This document shows, piece by piece, positions 1 through 12,423 of a stretch of 64,000 bases of DNA. The DNA lies in NCBI GenBank assembly GCA_003260075.1, contig QLIY01000045.1, forward strand, positions 124,001-188,000. Direction: 5' to 3'. Every line of letters begins with the position of its first letter. The first letter of the stretch is position 1. The translations under genes were made by a program, and so were the position numbers. Under the pieces are notes generated by a model. That model had not been told where the DNA came from. It saw nothing but the letters and a program-made list of their open reading frames with translations, and searched no databases. The stretch comes from Phallusia mammillata (Eukaryota > Chordata > Ascidiacea > Phlebobranchia > Ascidiidae).

Positions 1-1070
1 GCGATTTTTTGCATAATGTGGCGCAACAGGGAAATTCCAAACGGAAACACATTAGTGTCGATCGGCATTGGTAGGATTCGATTCAGAAACATTGTGGTAA
101 CACTTCAACGTCGTTTTTTTATTGCATTTAGAAATTTGACCTTTCGAATAACATGCGGAAAACAAATGCATTTTTTTCCTACCTAAAAAATAAGTCAAAG
201 TCAATATTCATCGTGTTGTTGATGGTTTGGTCTGAAGTTGTGCTGGATTGATGACAAGTCTCGACTTTGGTTGTGCTGGTAAAAGAATAATGTAAAAACA
301 CGATGTGTTTGTGCAACAAAGCAGAGCAGAAACGAAGACACATGGGTTTGATGTGAAGATGACAAACCAAAGTTTAACTGTGTGACATTATACGACAATC
401 TACATAAATAAATAATGGTAGTTTTCCTTTCTATTTGCTAAAGAGAAACATACATTTAGATCCAATTAGTTAACCACAAAAAGCATTTAATTCTGGGGTA
501 AGGTTTTTATAAATGTAGATGCATTGGAATATCTGTTCTAAATATTCTTGTATATAGCTTGTTTGTAGCTCGCTCTTTGTTTGTGTTGAAGTTTGTGTTT
601 AATTTGATACAGTACTCCGTTACAGCACTTTGCATAAAAAACTCGTCCACGTTATTTTTAGCGTCGCAAGCCACAGCTATTCACATGAAGAACCGGTGTA
701 GTTTGTTACTCACGCTTGGCATGAAACCGCGCTGTTCGTCACTGAGTGGTTGCTTTGCGACGGAAAGTTGGTGGTGCATTTCGTAATTGGCGAGACTCCA
801 CTTGAAACCTATACAAAATGCCGCAAATTTGCATCAACCGGCCACAGGAATGGTCCAAAACGTTTATGTCGTCTTGGAAAGAACTAATTTAGAAGCGAGG
901 CCTATTGAGATAATGCGATATCCGCTCAAACTAGCAATTATTATTGCCAAAACTGTTTTTATTGTTTTATTTCTAAATTTAACAACGAAATGACTAAGCA
1001 AATTTCGGAGGAATAAACGACGTTTGCGGAATCCTGGGAGTAATAGTTCGAGAATGTGTAGTTGCAATAC
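1..1070 (-). other. Probable 3' continuation of the Ig-domain gene, exons not resolved
   Basis: The minus strand holds pieces that fit the end of a third Ig domain: HHQLSVAKQPLSDEQRG (about 700-770, followed by a good GTGAGT donor) and VACDAKNNVDEF (about 637-675), resembling the E and F strands of IL-1 receptor domain 3. Their phases do not agree with each other or with the exon ending at 1071 under any splice pairing I tried, so I leave them unjoined. No TIR box motif was seen. Confidence 0.25.
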
Positions 1071-3953
1071 CTTGGTCCACGTAACGAGAGCTACGGATGG
1101 ATCAGGAATGTCTCTTCCAACTTCGACAGAGCATTGCAGACTTGCATTCCTACCAACTTTTGACCTTACAATTGAATTTGGGCACGAAATAGATGTAGCT
1201 GCAAGTTGACTTTTTGCTGAAAATGTTGACCAAATATGTTTTAAACTTGACCATATTATGTACTTTTAAGAATTATTACTACATTTGTTAAGGTGTGAAA
1301 ACCTGTTGCAGTTTGAAGTCGCGGGTAAATAGTAAATTTAAAAAAATTAAACCAATATATTTATTTATATTTTAAACTTTTTAAATGATAGTTTACTGCA
1401 ATAATCTATTTTTTATTTCTGCCCACTATATATATTTTTTGTTACTTTTTTAAAACATGGTTTAAAGTGATTTCGAGGTTTGGAAAAATGGCCACCGTCG
1501 AGATCAGGCCAAGCAGCGGCAATGCGCATTACAAGTAATAGAATTTAAAAACCGATTATGCGAGTCTCGACTGAAGCTCTGGAGTTTTCCACTGCCTTTT
1601 GGAGGGTGTGTCAATAGAGGAATTTGACGGCAAAAGTACCCGTAATCATTCCGTGACCATTGGCATTGTGCCTTTAACACCGATGCTTGTTTTAGTTTGG
1701 TAATTATATGCGCAAAGTGGTACGCAATCGAAAGGAATCAGGCTCATTAACTTGATGGAAATGCCCCGTTATTACACGGATATGGTATGCAAATCACTAA
1801 ACCGGGTGATAGCTGTTGTATCAAAAACACTTTTGTAAAGCAAAATATCTGGCTTCCTGCAAAAATGGTCTTTCTAGCGATGTTTATTAAACATAGTAAA
1901 AATATAATATTGCTTGAATCGACGATACTCCCAATACGTTCAATAAACCAACAGGTATATAGTGTTTCAAAAACAATAAAATATTAACTATGTTTTTCAA
2001 AAAAGGACAACTTTTATACCCATTCTAAGATATGTGTATTCTCTGTTGAACTTATTCCCGGCACCATGAAACTTACCTCGAATGCACACTCGAAATTTGG
2101 ATAAATATTGGATTTGTCCATTGTATTCAACAGCACAAGTGTAAACACCTGCGTGAGTTGGGGAGGCTGCGGGAATCATCAGCTGTAAAAATAAAGTTTT
2201 TTTTAACCTTGTTTCTATGCCAATGCTATTAGCCAGCTTTTTGCAAGCAAACTACATTGACAACCTGTTTGTTACTGTGTCTTACATCGGAATTGTTGGT
2301 TTGAAATGTTGCGGTTTGAATCATTGAACATCCAAGCAGCCAGGAAACCTGTATTTCTCCCTTGTTCACTGTCATTCCTTTGGGAACTAAACGTAATTAT
2401 AAAGGTCATCAGACAGGTCATTGGTTGATTATATAACGATTAAAATTATTTCAAGGTGGAATTATGCGTTTTTGTTGCCAGTTTTCGCAACAGAATTAAA
2501 CAGTTTGTTTGACGAACGTACTTTCACATTCCAGCTTTATTTGGTTTCCGACGATAAATTCCTTTGAAACGATGGTGTTCACTTGTTCGCACGAGGTCGG
2601 ATTTTGCTGTTTTACAACTTGAATTTGCAACTCCTTAATGCTACAAGATTGTTTCTTGTCCTGGAAAGGTTGTAATTTTGCAATTGCTGCTGTTTGGGCA
2701 AGTTTTTAAAAGCCTTTGTTTCTTTAAGCCGTGCACTTACCAAGACAGTCATTAACATGTCGAAACTTTGGTTGACTTGCTTGAAATAAAACGTCGGCAC
2801 TTCTGTGTGGTTTACCAGAACATAGTGTGATTTGGCATGAGACAGCGTGCACTGCAAAAGCAACAAAATTATGTTCCACTTACACAAAAACTTAAACCTT
2901 TGGCAATGTTTAAAATCTAAAACAGTGCGCCATAACCTGACCATTTCTGCTACGTAGAGTCGATCGTTTCACAAAATTTAATTTACGATTCTGGATTCAC
3001 GGCTTAGACAAGTACAGTAAATTTCGAACAATAAACATTATATTTGTAATAAAAAACTCAATTGAGAAGGCTGCAAGTACGCTCCAACGTGTCTTGCTCG
3101 AGTGGGCTATACTTTTTACCCGCAAAAAACACATGTACTTCATACCACAAGCACCTCCTATAAAACGTATTTTTTACGAAATGTGGCAATTCGTGATTTG
3201 CAAAAAAATTCTCGAGTTAGCCCGCACTAATTTCGTCACGTCTACGTGTTGTTTATCACTCCCCGTGAAATTTCGCCGTCCAGAATTATGTCAAAATTAT
3301 AAGTTGGGCTAATGCGTCGCGTTAGATCACCTACGGAATAGGTCGAAAAGATACAAAGTTAGTTTAAGTTGTCACGTAATACGTGTTCTATTATTGAGCA
3401 AAAATGATTCACCTGAGAGGCCGCCCGATCGTCATAGTTTGTCGGCAGGACGCATTGTACGGCCAACGGCCAGCCGGCTTGAACTTGAATAACCTCACCT
3501 TCCGTCACTGTGCAGTTCGTATGGTTGCTTTCCGGATATAAATCTTTCCAACATTTTTAAAAATATGTTTTATTTTTCAAATAAAATATATCAATATAAA
3601 ACACGGCCCAATTTTTTTTTTTTTTAAAGAATTCAAAATGTTTGTGTGCATTGCAAACCAAAATTTCATGGGAATAACATTAAATGTTTATAAAATATAA
3701 GTTTGTTTGAAATTGCTTCAAGGACAACGCATTATATTTAAAGCATGTTTAAGTGGTAGTCGTTGTAACAGAATTTCGCTCAAAAAGTTTTTCGAATGAA
3801 AATTTTTGATACGAAACAGTTTTAACAAGCGTTTCCTTTTTTGGCCACATAACCTATCATAACTATACCTTGATCAACCAATGTCGGTTGCTCTGATAAC
3901 GTCTGCCTTGCGGCAACTGACATAATCAAAATGAAAAGACATGAGACAATCAT
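1071..3953 (-). CDS. IL-1 receptor-like immunoglobulin ectodomain protein (3' part unresolved)
   Basis: Seven exons join in consistent phase: 3953-3869, 3543-3413, 2851-2741, 2606-2522, 2386-2286, 2182-2077 and 1216-1071, giving 255 codons without a stop. The first exon is a signal peptide (MIVSCLFILIMSVAA). Exons 4-6 form an Ig domain with a Cys-x20-Cys spacing, then SWLLGC, then THAGVYTCAVEYNG. The Trp followed four residues later by Cys and the x20 spacing are what IL-1 receptor domain 2 shows. Exon 7 starts a third Ig domain (SLQCSV...VTWTK). Several N-glycosylation sites are present (NHT, NQS). In the family these proteins bind IL-1-like cytokines and signal through a cytoplasmic TIR domain. 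The second half of domain 1 lacks the usual D-x-G-x-Y-x-C, so an exon may be missing from the model. Transmembrane and TIR parts were not found and may lie beyond the left edge. Alternative: another secreted Ig-superfamily protein. Confidence 0.55.
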
Positions 3954-4016
3954 TGCACAGTTTTAGTCCAAACACAGCAGATTAGAAACTATGTTGAAAA
4001 AAAACAAAAACAAATT

Positions 4017-4121
4017 AACCTAAGCAACAGTTTAGGAATATATTCAACACATTTTATTGGGGGGGGGGGAAAAAATTAACCTAAGCAACAGTTTAGGAAT
4101 ATATTCAACACATTTTATTGC
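4017..4121. repeat. Direct duplication flanking an 11-base G run
   Basis: About 48 bases (core ACCTAAGCAACAGTTTAGGA) occur twice in identical form, separated only by a run of eleven G (4059-4069) and a few A. The pattern recurs at 12.3 kb and 56.3 kb and looks like an assembly join rather than a biological tandem repeat. Confidence 0.75.
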
Positions 4122-6546
4122 ATACATAAATACTAGTATGGTTATTGTTACCACCAATGCTGTTTTGCAATATTTTTGATTTTTTGCGGGTTTATCTACC
4201 ACACAATCTAAATTTTCCTGCCTTTAGTCCTCGATTTTCTTAAATTCTGGAATTTACGGGCGGCTTACAATTTTTCTATACTACACTGGCGATCAAAATT
4301 TGTGCTATGTGAGTTGTTATGTATTGCTATCAGCAGCTAACTTTCGCTACGCTTGTTTTTGTTCTATCGACTTTTCGGCACAACAAAATGGTACTACGTG
4401 TCCGCACCGTGATATTAGTCGGGGCAGGCGACACGAAAGCTCAGGTACTTTCCGCGGTTATTGGCGCTGTTATCAACAAGGCTCAAATCGATGACCTCTG
4501 CTAATCTGCGATTCCATGTAAAAAGAAGCAAAACGAGACCAGGCTCTTTGCTCCCTTCGCCAAGCGTCTCTAGCACGGTGTTCGTCGCGAGCTCGAATCT
4601 CTTGCTTTTAAACGCCACGAGCATCGTGTTTCGACTCATTTTATATGACGTCGCGGCTCAATATGGGTAATTCCATTTTCGGGCGCTCGCTTATGTATCA
4701 TGCGTTTGCAGCGGGACGTCACGCTCGCTTTCGTTCCATTACCCAAAGTGACTCAGCTGATCTAACCTCCATCCGTCCTTTTAGTTGTAAATCTGCAAGA
4801 ACGGATGTATTTCATCCGTACTGACTAACAATGCGCTCGAAACCACCCGGTTCTTTCACTGCAAGTTGTTGACATGTAACTTAGAACAGACAATGCATTT
4901 GGACCGCATGAAAAATTTGCTATGACTCTATGACTATGAAGTTTCCAACCACATTGAACGTAAATTCCACAGCTGCACTGGGATTTTTCACCGATGTGGT
5001 TCTGTATATCAGGTCACTGCACGGCGACTGGGTTAAAATGTAACACCGTAAATTATTTGCCAAATTGGACTGAATGGTTCCGGGACAAACAACATCTTGG
5101 CTACCAATAAAAACACGGTGCACTAATAAACGTGTTCAGATACATGCAAATACGAAGGTTAGGGAAATATCCTCATGGGATTTTATGACATGCACAAATT
5201 CGTTTATGAAAGGTTGCCAATCTGTCGATTCATGCGGGCTCCAAATCAAACTTATTTTTGAAAAATAGTTCAAATAGAATCAAACGGTTTTACCAACATG
5301 AAAATAAGCATCACTTTTTAAGAAATCCTCAATCAAGCAACAAATGACTAAATTCTCGACCATCTCACCAAACCACTGCATGTATGTAATGTAAACCAAA
5401 GGTGCGTAGAAATAACTTTAAAGTAAGCTTCTTAATACACTTTATGTACATTGTTGTGCTTAATCGAAATTTATAGATGTCCTTGATTCAACATTTTCTA
5501 AAGAAAACATATAGGCCTAACGGCGGCGATTTGCTGTTTTAAGGAAATCACGTTTGGTTAGACGGGAAGTTTCCGTATAGTTACGAGTTCCCGGATTGAT
5601 TTACTACAACCCGCAATGTACGTGAATTCCACTGATCAGATAGAATGTAAGCATACAAGCAGATGCTATGCGTAGTTTTTTTGCATTTGTGTATACTGCC
5701 AATTCAAAATTTACGCGGAAGTATAAACGGGGGTTTATTTGCGTCTTCTTTATCAACAATAAAGTCGATCAATAGTTATGTAACCAGCAACAAATATTTC
5801 AATTCAATTTAAAATTGCATTTGGCAAGACGCTTCTTTTTTATTGAGGTTGTAATATTATTGTTTCAATTGTTGTCAGTTTTTTGGGTCTTCGTATTAAA
5901 ACATTTTGTCATATGACAGTAAAAAAAACAACTTTTTAAAATATTTTACTCGGCTTGGCCCACGGCAGTTTTGAAGAAAAAATCCTCTTAGGAGTATCAG
6001 GATTTTGGTGCTTAAACTTGATTACTTGGAGTAAGGTTTTTTACACTAAATAATAAAATTGTAAAAAATGTAACTTGATGTATTTGTATGCCCGAAACTT
6101 ACCAAACACTGTGAGGGGCGATAGTGCCAAGGTAAAGAGGCCCTGCCTTGAGATTCTTTAACCTAAAATGTTGTCGAAGATTTGGAGGTCAACGAAGCAA
6201 ATTATTTTTAACCCTAGGCTTGAAGCAGTTTGATGCGCTTCAACTCGCTCTAGCGTAAAGTAGAAATATAATTTTCGTGTTTCTTGGCCGCTCATAGGCG
6301 CTGTTGTTGTATCTGAAAGGGAGCAGATAGTTGGCCTGTTGGTCCGATGCGCCTTACCTAAACCCAAACAAAAAAACCACGGTTGGGATCTTGTCTTGAG
6401 AGCGTTCTGAGTTCGAACCCCGTGACAAAAAGTGGGCAGGAACTGGGCAGACCTTATACACATATAAAAACCTAATCGGGACTTGGATAATTATCCAAGT
6501 GCATGATTTTTCGATACCATTGGGTGTTATTAATTATAATTAATAA

Positions 6547-6547
<1 letters not shown>

Positions 6548-6595
<48 letters not shown>
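6548..6595. repeat. G homopolymer, 48 bases
   Basis: An uninterrupted run of 48 G follows an AT-rich stretch (TTAATTATAATTAATAAC). Pure G runs this long are rare in AT-rich animal genomes. No-signal poly-G reads from two-colour sequencing, or a gap fill, are plausible sources. Confidence 0.9.
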
Positions 6596-6596
<1 letters not shown>

Positions 6597-8992
6597 GTAC
6601 ACGTGTTGTGTTTGGGTAGAACAAGTAACCGATTTGTAAATATTGCAAGACAGAAAAAATAAGAGATAATTTTCCACAAAATTGCATCTTTAACAACACC
6701 TTATTTATTAAGAAACGAATATGTCAAAAGAGCTAGCTGTCTGCTGTGTGAGTTTGTCACTAGCAACTGACAAATTGTGGATTCACGAGAGACAACGTTA
6801 CTTGAAATACCATGAGAAGTTATGCCTTCAAGTCTGAACATATCCGACAATGAAAGGCCCCCAAAACATGAACATGTATAATGAAGTAGGATTAAACATT
6901 AGTAAAAGTCGGAGAGTCGAGACAAAATGATTTGAGACACGTCGGCGCATAATGCGTGCTGTGGTCACATATAAATGTTTGGGTCAGTGACGTCGTTATT
7001 TAACCTATGACTCCGAGGTCAGTTGTGCTTTGACACTAAACCGAACGTTTCTACTAAACAGCGTCAAGCTGCTACTCACGCAATGTGACTGACACCGACC
7101 GCATATCTTCACCTCGAGCGCTTGTGTCGTTCTCCTGACAAGCTCGACGAAGATTGATGACCTGAATGCTTGATTGACGCATTGTTGGTTTGCCTGAAAC
7201 TTGGTTTGGAGAATATTAATATGTGTGGAAAAAGTTGTTAGCCATGAAGGCTTAATAGTGGAGAAATATTACCTTGAAAAAATATACCTACATCGTAAAC
7301 CAAAATTACAATCACGAAACTTTCAAGAAGGAAAATGTGTAATAAAGGCCGTACCTAGTCTCTGGATATTCGAAAGTTATGTTGTTTAAAAGCTTTCTAG
7401 ACTCCTGATGCAGACTTGATTTAGCCACCAGACCTGTCGATCAAATCAGATTCCAAACATCGGGAGCTCTTTCGATTTGCGGGCTGGAAAGAAAAACACA
7501 GCGGACACAGTTAATTAAGGAATATAAGCTTGTCTGGACTCCGAAATATCTCTTTAGAAATCAACAAGCGTGTGCATTAGTCTCGTTCCAATACCCTTCA
7601 TCAAGATGCCTTACCACGATGCCTTACCACGATTAGGACCTCCGTTTCGTTTATCACCGGAATGACGTAGTTGATCACATATTTTGGTTGAGGATTAGGC
7701 AATTACGTCCGTGGGGGCAGGGCGCCGGCATTTTCTTTCATCTTTTTTATCATGTTGATGATTTTTGTTGCGCAATTTATGTCTGGCACGGTATAGGTCG
7801 CAAAAAGTTTCCTCGCCAGCCAAAGGTGTAGCTCCTCAGCGTCTCCATGACTGAAATTTGTTCCGCTTTGCACAATCATCAGTCAAACAACAAAACAATG
7901 ACAAAATGTTATCATGTTACAAATAAGAAATTTGCAATGATGATTTGACTTTAAAAAACTCGACCGCATTGTTTGCATACCATGAGCTCGCGCGAAGGGC
8001 GATCCGGTTAGTGACCGGGAGCTGGAATTATTATACCAAGTCTTTCTGTTCTTCGAACAGCAAGGGAAGTTGTTGTTTTCGTTTATGCGCTCATACCAAG
8101 AAAGTCATTGGACGAAATCCGTGCTGTGAACGCCATTCACTTTCGAATACTCTTTTAATTGTGTAAATACTCTTTTAACATTTTATAGTTTTTGTAGGAT
8201 ATTTTCTATATTTTTTATGTGCGCTTTATATATAATTTTGCTGTTTTATTTTGAAATGATGGCGTGCGACAAACACAGAATAAAGAACTGTTGGCATTGT
8301 GTTGTTGAACTATGGGCACAATCTTGACCCAAGAAAATCGCTTTCAACGGAGCGACCAATTTTGTGAAGATTTTCAAACGGCAAGGCGCCAAACAAATAA
8401 GCAAGTAAACAGGGTTTGTTGTTTCTGTTACGTACATGGCGGAAAATTGTCACAGTAACATTGCTGTGTCATTTCACCACAACAAACTAGTATCTTGGTG
8501 TCCAAAGTTCGCAGGTTTCAACATGCCTGTGTAGTATAGTTTCTCGCAAAAAAGCCCTCAAAAATTAACAGGAAAACTGCCAACGCAAGTGAACAAAAAT
8601 AAGTTTTATATTTCAGCTTTCAATAATGTATTAGTTTTTTTCAGCTGAAACAACTTATCACTGGGGATGTCATTCTTAGTACCGCATGCTTTATTTCCCA
8701 TTTAATTTTGACGCGCCACGCAACTTTAGGCAAAATAGTAAGTGATTTAATACAAAAGTTGTAGAAGCACACAGAATAAAAAAAAGTTTCTTGTTTCACA
8801 TCGGCTTAACCTACATGTTTCCGATCACACAACAGTCACCATTTTTTACTGTTGTAGAAGCATTTACCTAAAAATTATATTTACTATTTTTTTCTTTGTT
8901 GGCCCATGTTTTTAATGTGTCAAACATTTTTTGGTCTTTGAATCATTCCACTGTCATCTTCACCCAAGGGAGAAAATCATATCAGCAAACAG

Positions 8993-9140
8993 GTTTTTTT
9001 TAAGGTTTGGTTTGGGTGACCGCTAAGTAGTTTTAAGAGGTTTTTTTTTAAGGTTTGGTTTGGGTGACCGCTAAGTAGTTTTAAGAGACTTTTTTTTAAG
9101 GTTTGGTTTGGGTGACTGCTAAGTAGTTTTAAAGACCCAA
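8993..9140. repeat. 48-bp tandem repeat, three copies
   Basis: The unit beginning AAGGTTTGGTTTGGGTGACC starts at 9002, 9050 and 9098, an exact 48-base period. Differences are few (GACCGC versus GACTGC, AGAGG versus AGAGAC). Because 48 is divisible by three, the minus strand reads as a repeating 16-residue peptide, but no start, splice site or domain supports coding. Likely a minisatellite. Confidence 0.8.
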
Positions 9141-10829
9141 GTGTTTCATTTAAATACCCAAAAATAGACATATTTGCTTATTTGGGAAACCGCTGGAGAA
9201 ATTTCCAAAACACCTTAAAAAAAACACTGTCAGCAAACAAAACAAACTTGACAATATTTTTAACAATATCAAAGCAATTAAATTCACGGTTTTGGCATCA
9301 AGTGAAGGTAGGTGTCAAATTCAAGCACATTATTGTGTTTTTTTATGTTTGCAAGAAACTTAAAACTTTTTTAGTGATTGTCCAAATTACCTAATCATTT
9401 GCTGCTGATTTATGGGTTTTTCAGTAATGATTCGTTGTTATGTCGAATGTTGTTTTTTCTAACTCAAGTCCTGTAAATAATAAAATCAATATAGGTTGTT
9501 TTTATAATTAAAACTATGTTTCTTCAGTCAATTTAAAGTTTCTAGAAATTTATTTTTATTAAATTACTTTCTCAGCGAGTATACAGTATACATGTTATAC
9601 ATCTGCCTCGGGTGTTTCCATGTTTCATCAATATTTGATGTGGCAAGAAACTCTGTTCTCACGCAGAAAGATTTAAAATTCGCAATTATTGAAAAAACGT
9701 CAGACCATGACGTTTGAATTCGTAGCGAAATTTTTTTACCTAGTTTATTACGCAGAATGTCATGTCATAAAGGTCAATGGATTCAAGTTACGCAAAAACA
9801 ACGTACACCGACGTAAAGTTTTGGTATTTTGGGCTTTAAACTAATCATAATACCTTCTTTCATTATACCGATAGCAAGAAGATACTGCGTACAAAGTGAT
9901 AACAGCAATGTATTGGACAATAATATGAGTAGCGCGGGCAATTGACTACTATATTAGGTACCATTTGCGTCAGGTGCTTAGCGGAGAAAGAGCGTCACGG
10001 GCGAGTACTCGGCGGTGGGGTCGCGCGCAACCTTGTGCGCTGGTTTGGACGGACGATGTTTATCTGAACACGAATTTCGTACTTCTGAGATGTTGGTGCA
10101 CGACTTGCGCCATGGCTGAGTTTGATACAGTATTGAGGCGTTTTTTTGACGCCAAGCAGTTATAATGTGCAATTAGAACATTTAACAGGAAATGCTGACA
10201 CTGGCAAGATTTGCCGTTCATGGTTTGTTTATGTTTCTTTCCTTTGTGCTGTACGTTAACATCTTCAGGATAGCCTACAGCTAGAACCAAGTGAAGTGCT
10301 TGCAGAGGCTGGCACAGGACTAATAGATTTATGTCCTTTGTAAAAGCTAAGTGTAGCGGAAGAAAAGTGGCATGTAAAAGGGCTAGGTGTAATGTCGCAA
10401 CCGAATGTTATTTATAACCACTTAGAGTCTTAGTGATGTGGAATCTAATCAGAGCGGTACAATGTCACCTACTAAACAAGACCCAAGGACAATAGTCCAA
10501 AGTCGCAAAAACTTAGCCACCATTGTTTCTTGATGTAATGATGATAAACTGTCTTGACGAAACCGCACCGGTTAAACAGACAATTTAATAAAGCCGGCCA
10601 CATAATGGTAGGGTTTATGTTCCCGCAGATTACAAACCGCAGGATTAAGATTTTTTATTGGATTTGTAAACAATGGTCGCTTCACATAAGAATCTTTTTT
10701 TACCCTCCATAAATTAAATTGTAAATAGGGTCCTGATGCTATATTTGTGTCTCGTAGGAGATAATTTAGTTGTTTAGAGTTAGTTTGCCTTTTTGTTGCT
10801 GATTTACAATCAAATCGGAAAAGTTCAAC

Positions 10830-11430
10830 ATGAAATTGTCATTATTTTGTGTCTTTCTCTGTGCGGTTTCTTCCGCAGTCGGATGTGGTTTAATAGGTAA
10901 GGGTCTGTTTAGTTAACATCACACAAATTCACCTATAAACCGAAACAATAGTCAAATAATACACTGCGCACTTCTGTTAAATATTCTTTCCCTGTGGGAA
11001 ACCCTAAAGTATTAAAACTCAATACAGACACCAAGCACAAGTTAAAATTTGCGGTAGTAATTTTTTATTGGCATCAATGCAATAATAGTTGAAGAAGATT
11101 TACAACATATCAAGTAAATTTAGGAACAACCTTTTTGTATATTAGAGCGAATATTTTTTTACCGTAACATTACTCCAAGAAGTGAAACCATGACCGAGTT
11201 ATGAACATCTACAGACTACAGACATGATGTTACATTGTGACTTTTTCACAGGTTTCAGAAGAATAATCGAAATCGACGGATGCAATTCAGTTTCAATTGA
11301 TATCAATGCTTGCAAAGGTTGTTGCCAATCCACCAGTTATTCGTCCGACCTCCAAACCATAGCCAGGTCGAAGGGAAAACACAATATCATATCAAAATCA
11401 TCTTGCTGCGTTATTCATTCCATGATGGAG
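10830..11430 (+). CDS. GPA2: Glycoprotein hormone alpha-2 (thyrostimulin alpha) subunit, last exon not found
   Basis: Two exons: 10830-10896 (signal peptide MKLSLFCVFLCAVSSA, ends in phase 1 at GTAAGG) and 11252-11430 (ends in phase 0 at GAG|GTAAAA). The mature part has the GPA2 cysteine layout: VGCGLIGF, EIDGCN, NACKGCC, then SSCC. The fragment GF-x4-EIDGCN-x6-NAC-x-G-x-C follows invertebrate GPA2 closely. The second intron falls seven residues after the CC pair, where the vertebrate alpha-subunit gene is also split. In the family this subunit is a secreted cystine-knot protein that pairs with GPB5 to form thyrostimulin, which acts on an LGR-type receptor. Two oddities: the residue before the fourth knot cysteine is an extra Cys (CKGCC), and the final exon carrying C-x-C-x2-C was not found downstream, so the model stops at 82 residues. 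Homology is secure by motif; completeness is not. Confidence 0.72.
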
Positions 11431-12283
11431 GTAAAAAATCCAATCAATTCAATTTTAGTCTTACGCCATTTTGTGACTTGTCGGGTTAAGATTATTTGTT
11501 GTATTTGTATTAGTAGGCTTATTTCATTTCGTTAAATAGGAATACGCATTTGTCTATAACATATAGTACGGTTGTATAGGTGAAAAAGTTTAAATTTTAC
11601 ACAACATAAATGAAAAAGAGTTTGTCGATGTGATAGAGAAACGTCGTTCATTTACCGTTAGGTTTTTTGAAAAAATAAACAATTTTTTTAATTAATCTTG
11701 ACATTACCAATATAGTGACCTTGCTAAAAATGAGCTGATCTGTCCTCGCATAAACAAATCTTAATTTAAGTTCAGTATCTTTTCTAAGATGTAAACAAGT
11801 TTGATAAACGTTGTAGCCACATGTAATTTTGTTAAAAGGTTACAAGCTGCACTAAACGAAAAAAATATATCTGGTTATTAGTGGAACATTAGCCTGCATG
11901 AGAACAAAAGTACAAATCTAAATGCGATACCTTCACATTTAATCCAGGTGTAATTAGCACACATACAAAACAAAAAAAACTTTTTTACTTAATTGACTGT
12001 TACATTTTTTTTGTACATCCACACGCACGCAAAAACTAACTGTCAAAAATAAGCAATATAAAAGAAAATGGAGAAAATTGTTACACGCACTAAAATAAAA
12101 ACATACTGGTACGTTCTATTGATATATCTGTATGCACGAATAACAATGTAATTATGATACGTAACATAACTTGTAATTTGCGCATTGGAACCAAAATGGA
12201 CTTCAATTGATCCTTTAAATATTTTTGAGCGTAAATGTTATTTTGCCGTGTAGGCTACATGCGCAAACAGAAACAAGCGATCT

Positions 12284-12423
12284 AAAAACGTTATTCTTAA
12301 AGAAAAGCTAACTAAATGGGTTCACCAAATATCACACATACTAAGGGGGGGGGGGACCAAAATGGACTTCAAATTAAAGAAAAGCTAACTAAATGGGTTC
12401 ACCAAATATCACACATACTAACA
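12284..12423. repeat. Direct duplication flanking an 11-base G run, with an indel between copies
   Basis: About 55 bases ending in CACCAAATATCACACATACT appear on both sides of an 11-base G run (12345-12355). The right copy begins with ACCAAAATGGACTTCAA, which also occurs at about 12190. Relative to the left sequence it lacks roughly 100 bases, as two haplotypes differing by a deletion would. It lies 0.9 kb downstream of the alpha-subunit gene whose last exon is missing. Confidence 0.75.

Larger units (their letters stand above)
3954..10829. other. Intergenic, no gene recognised
   Basis: Only short uncorrelated open frames are seen, none with recognisable domains or flanking splice sites. It holds the duplication at 4017-4121, a 48-base G run, a 13-base tandem duplication (ATGCCTTACCACG, about 7607-7632) and a 48-bp tandem repeat near 9 kb. 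Confidence 0.5.

Noticed and set aside
1500-1690. Minus-strand NDYGYFCRQ segment as another Ig exon
   Set aside because: The acceptor is weak and the exon at 1216-1071 connects in correct phase directly to 2077, leaving no need for it.
6472-6699. Poly-proline or poly-glycine open frames at the G/C runs (also near 24.96 and 48.77 kb)
   Set aside because: They are translations of homopolymers that are probably artefacts.
8993-9140. CRISPR-like regular repeats
   Set aside because: Repeats are directly adjacent with no unique spacers, and the genome is animal.
11431-11535. Unspliced read-through of GPA2 exon 2 (ending CCICISRLISFR)
   Set aside because: The conserved intron position argues for splicing at 11430, and the C-x-C-x2-C spacing is not met.
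11580-11609. Candidate last exon of GPA2: TATAG|GTG encoding VKKFKFYTT then stop
   Set aside because: The acceptor lacks a pyrimidine tract and the peptide has none of the required knot cysteines, although its phase and first residue fit.
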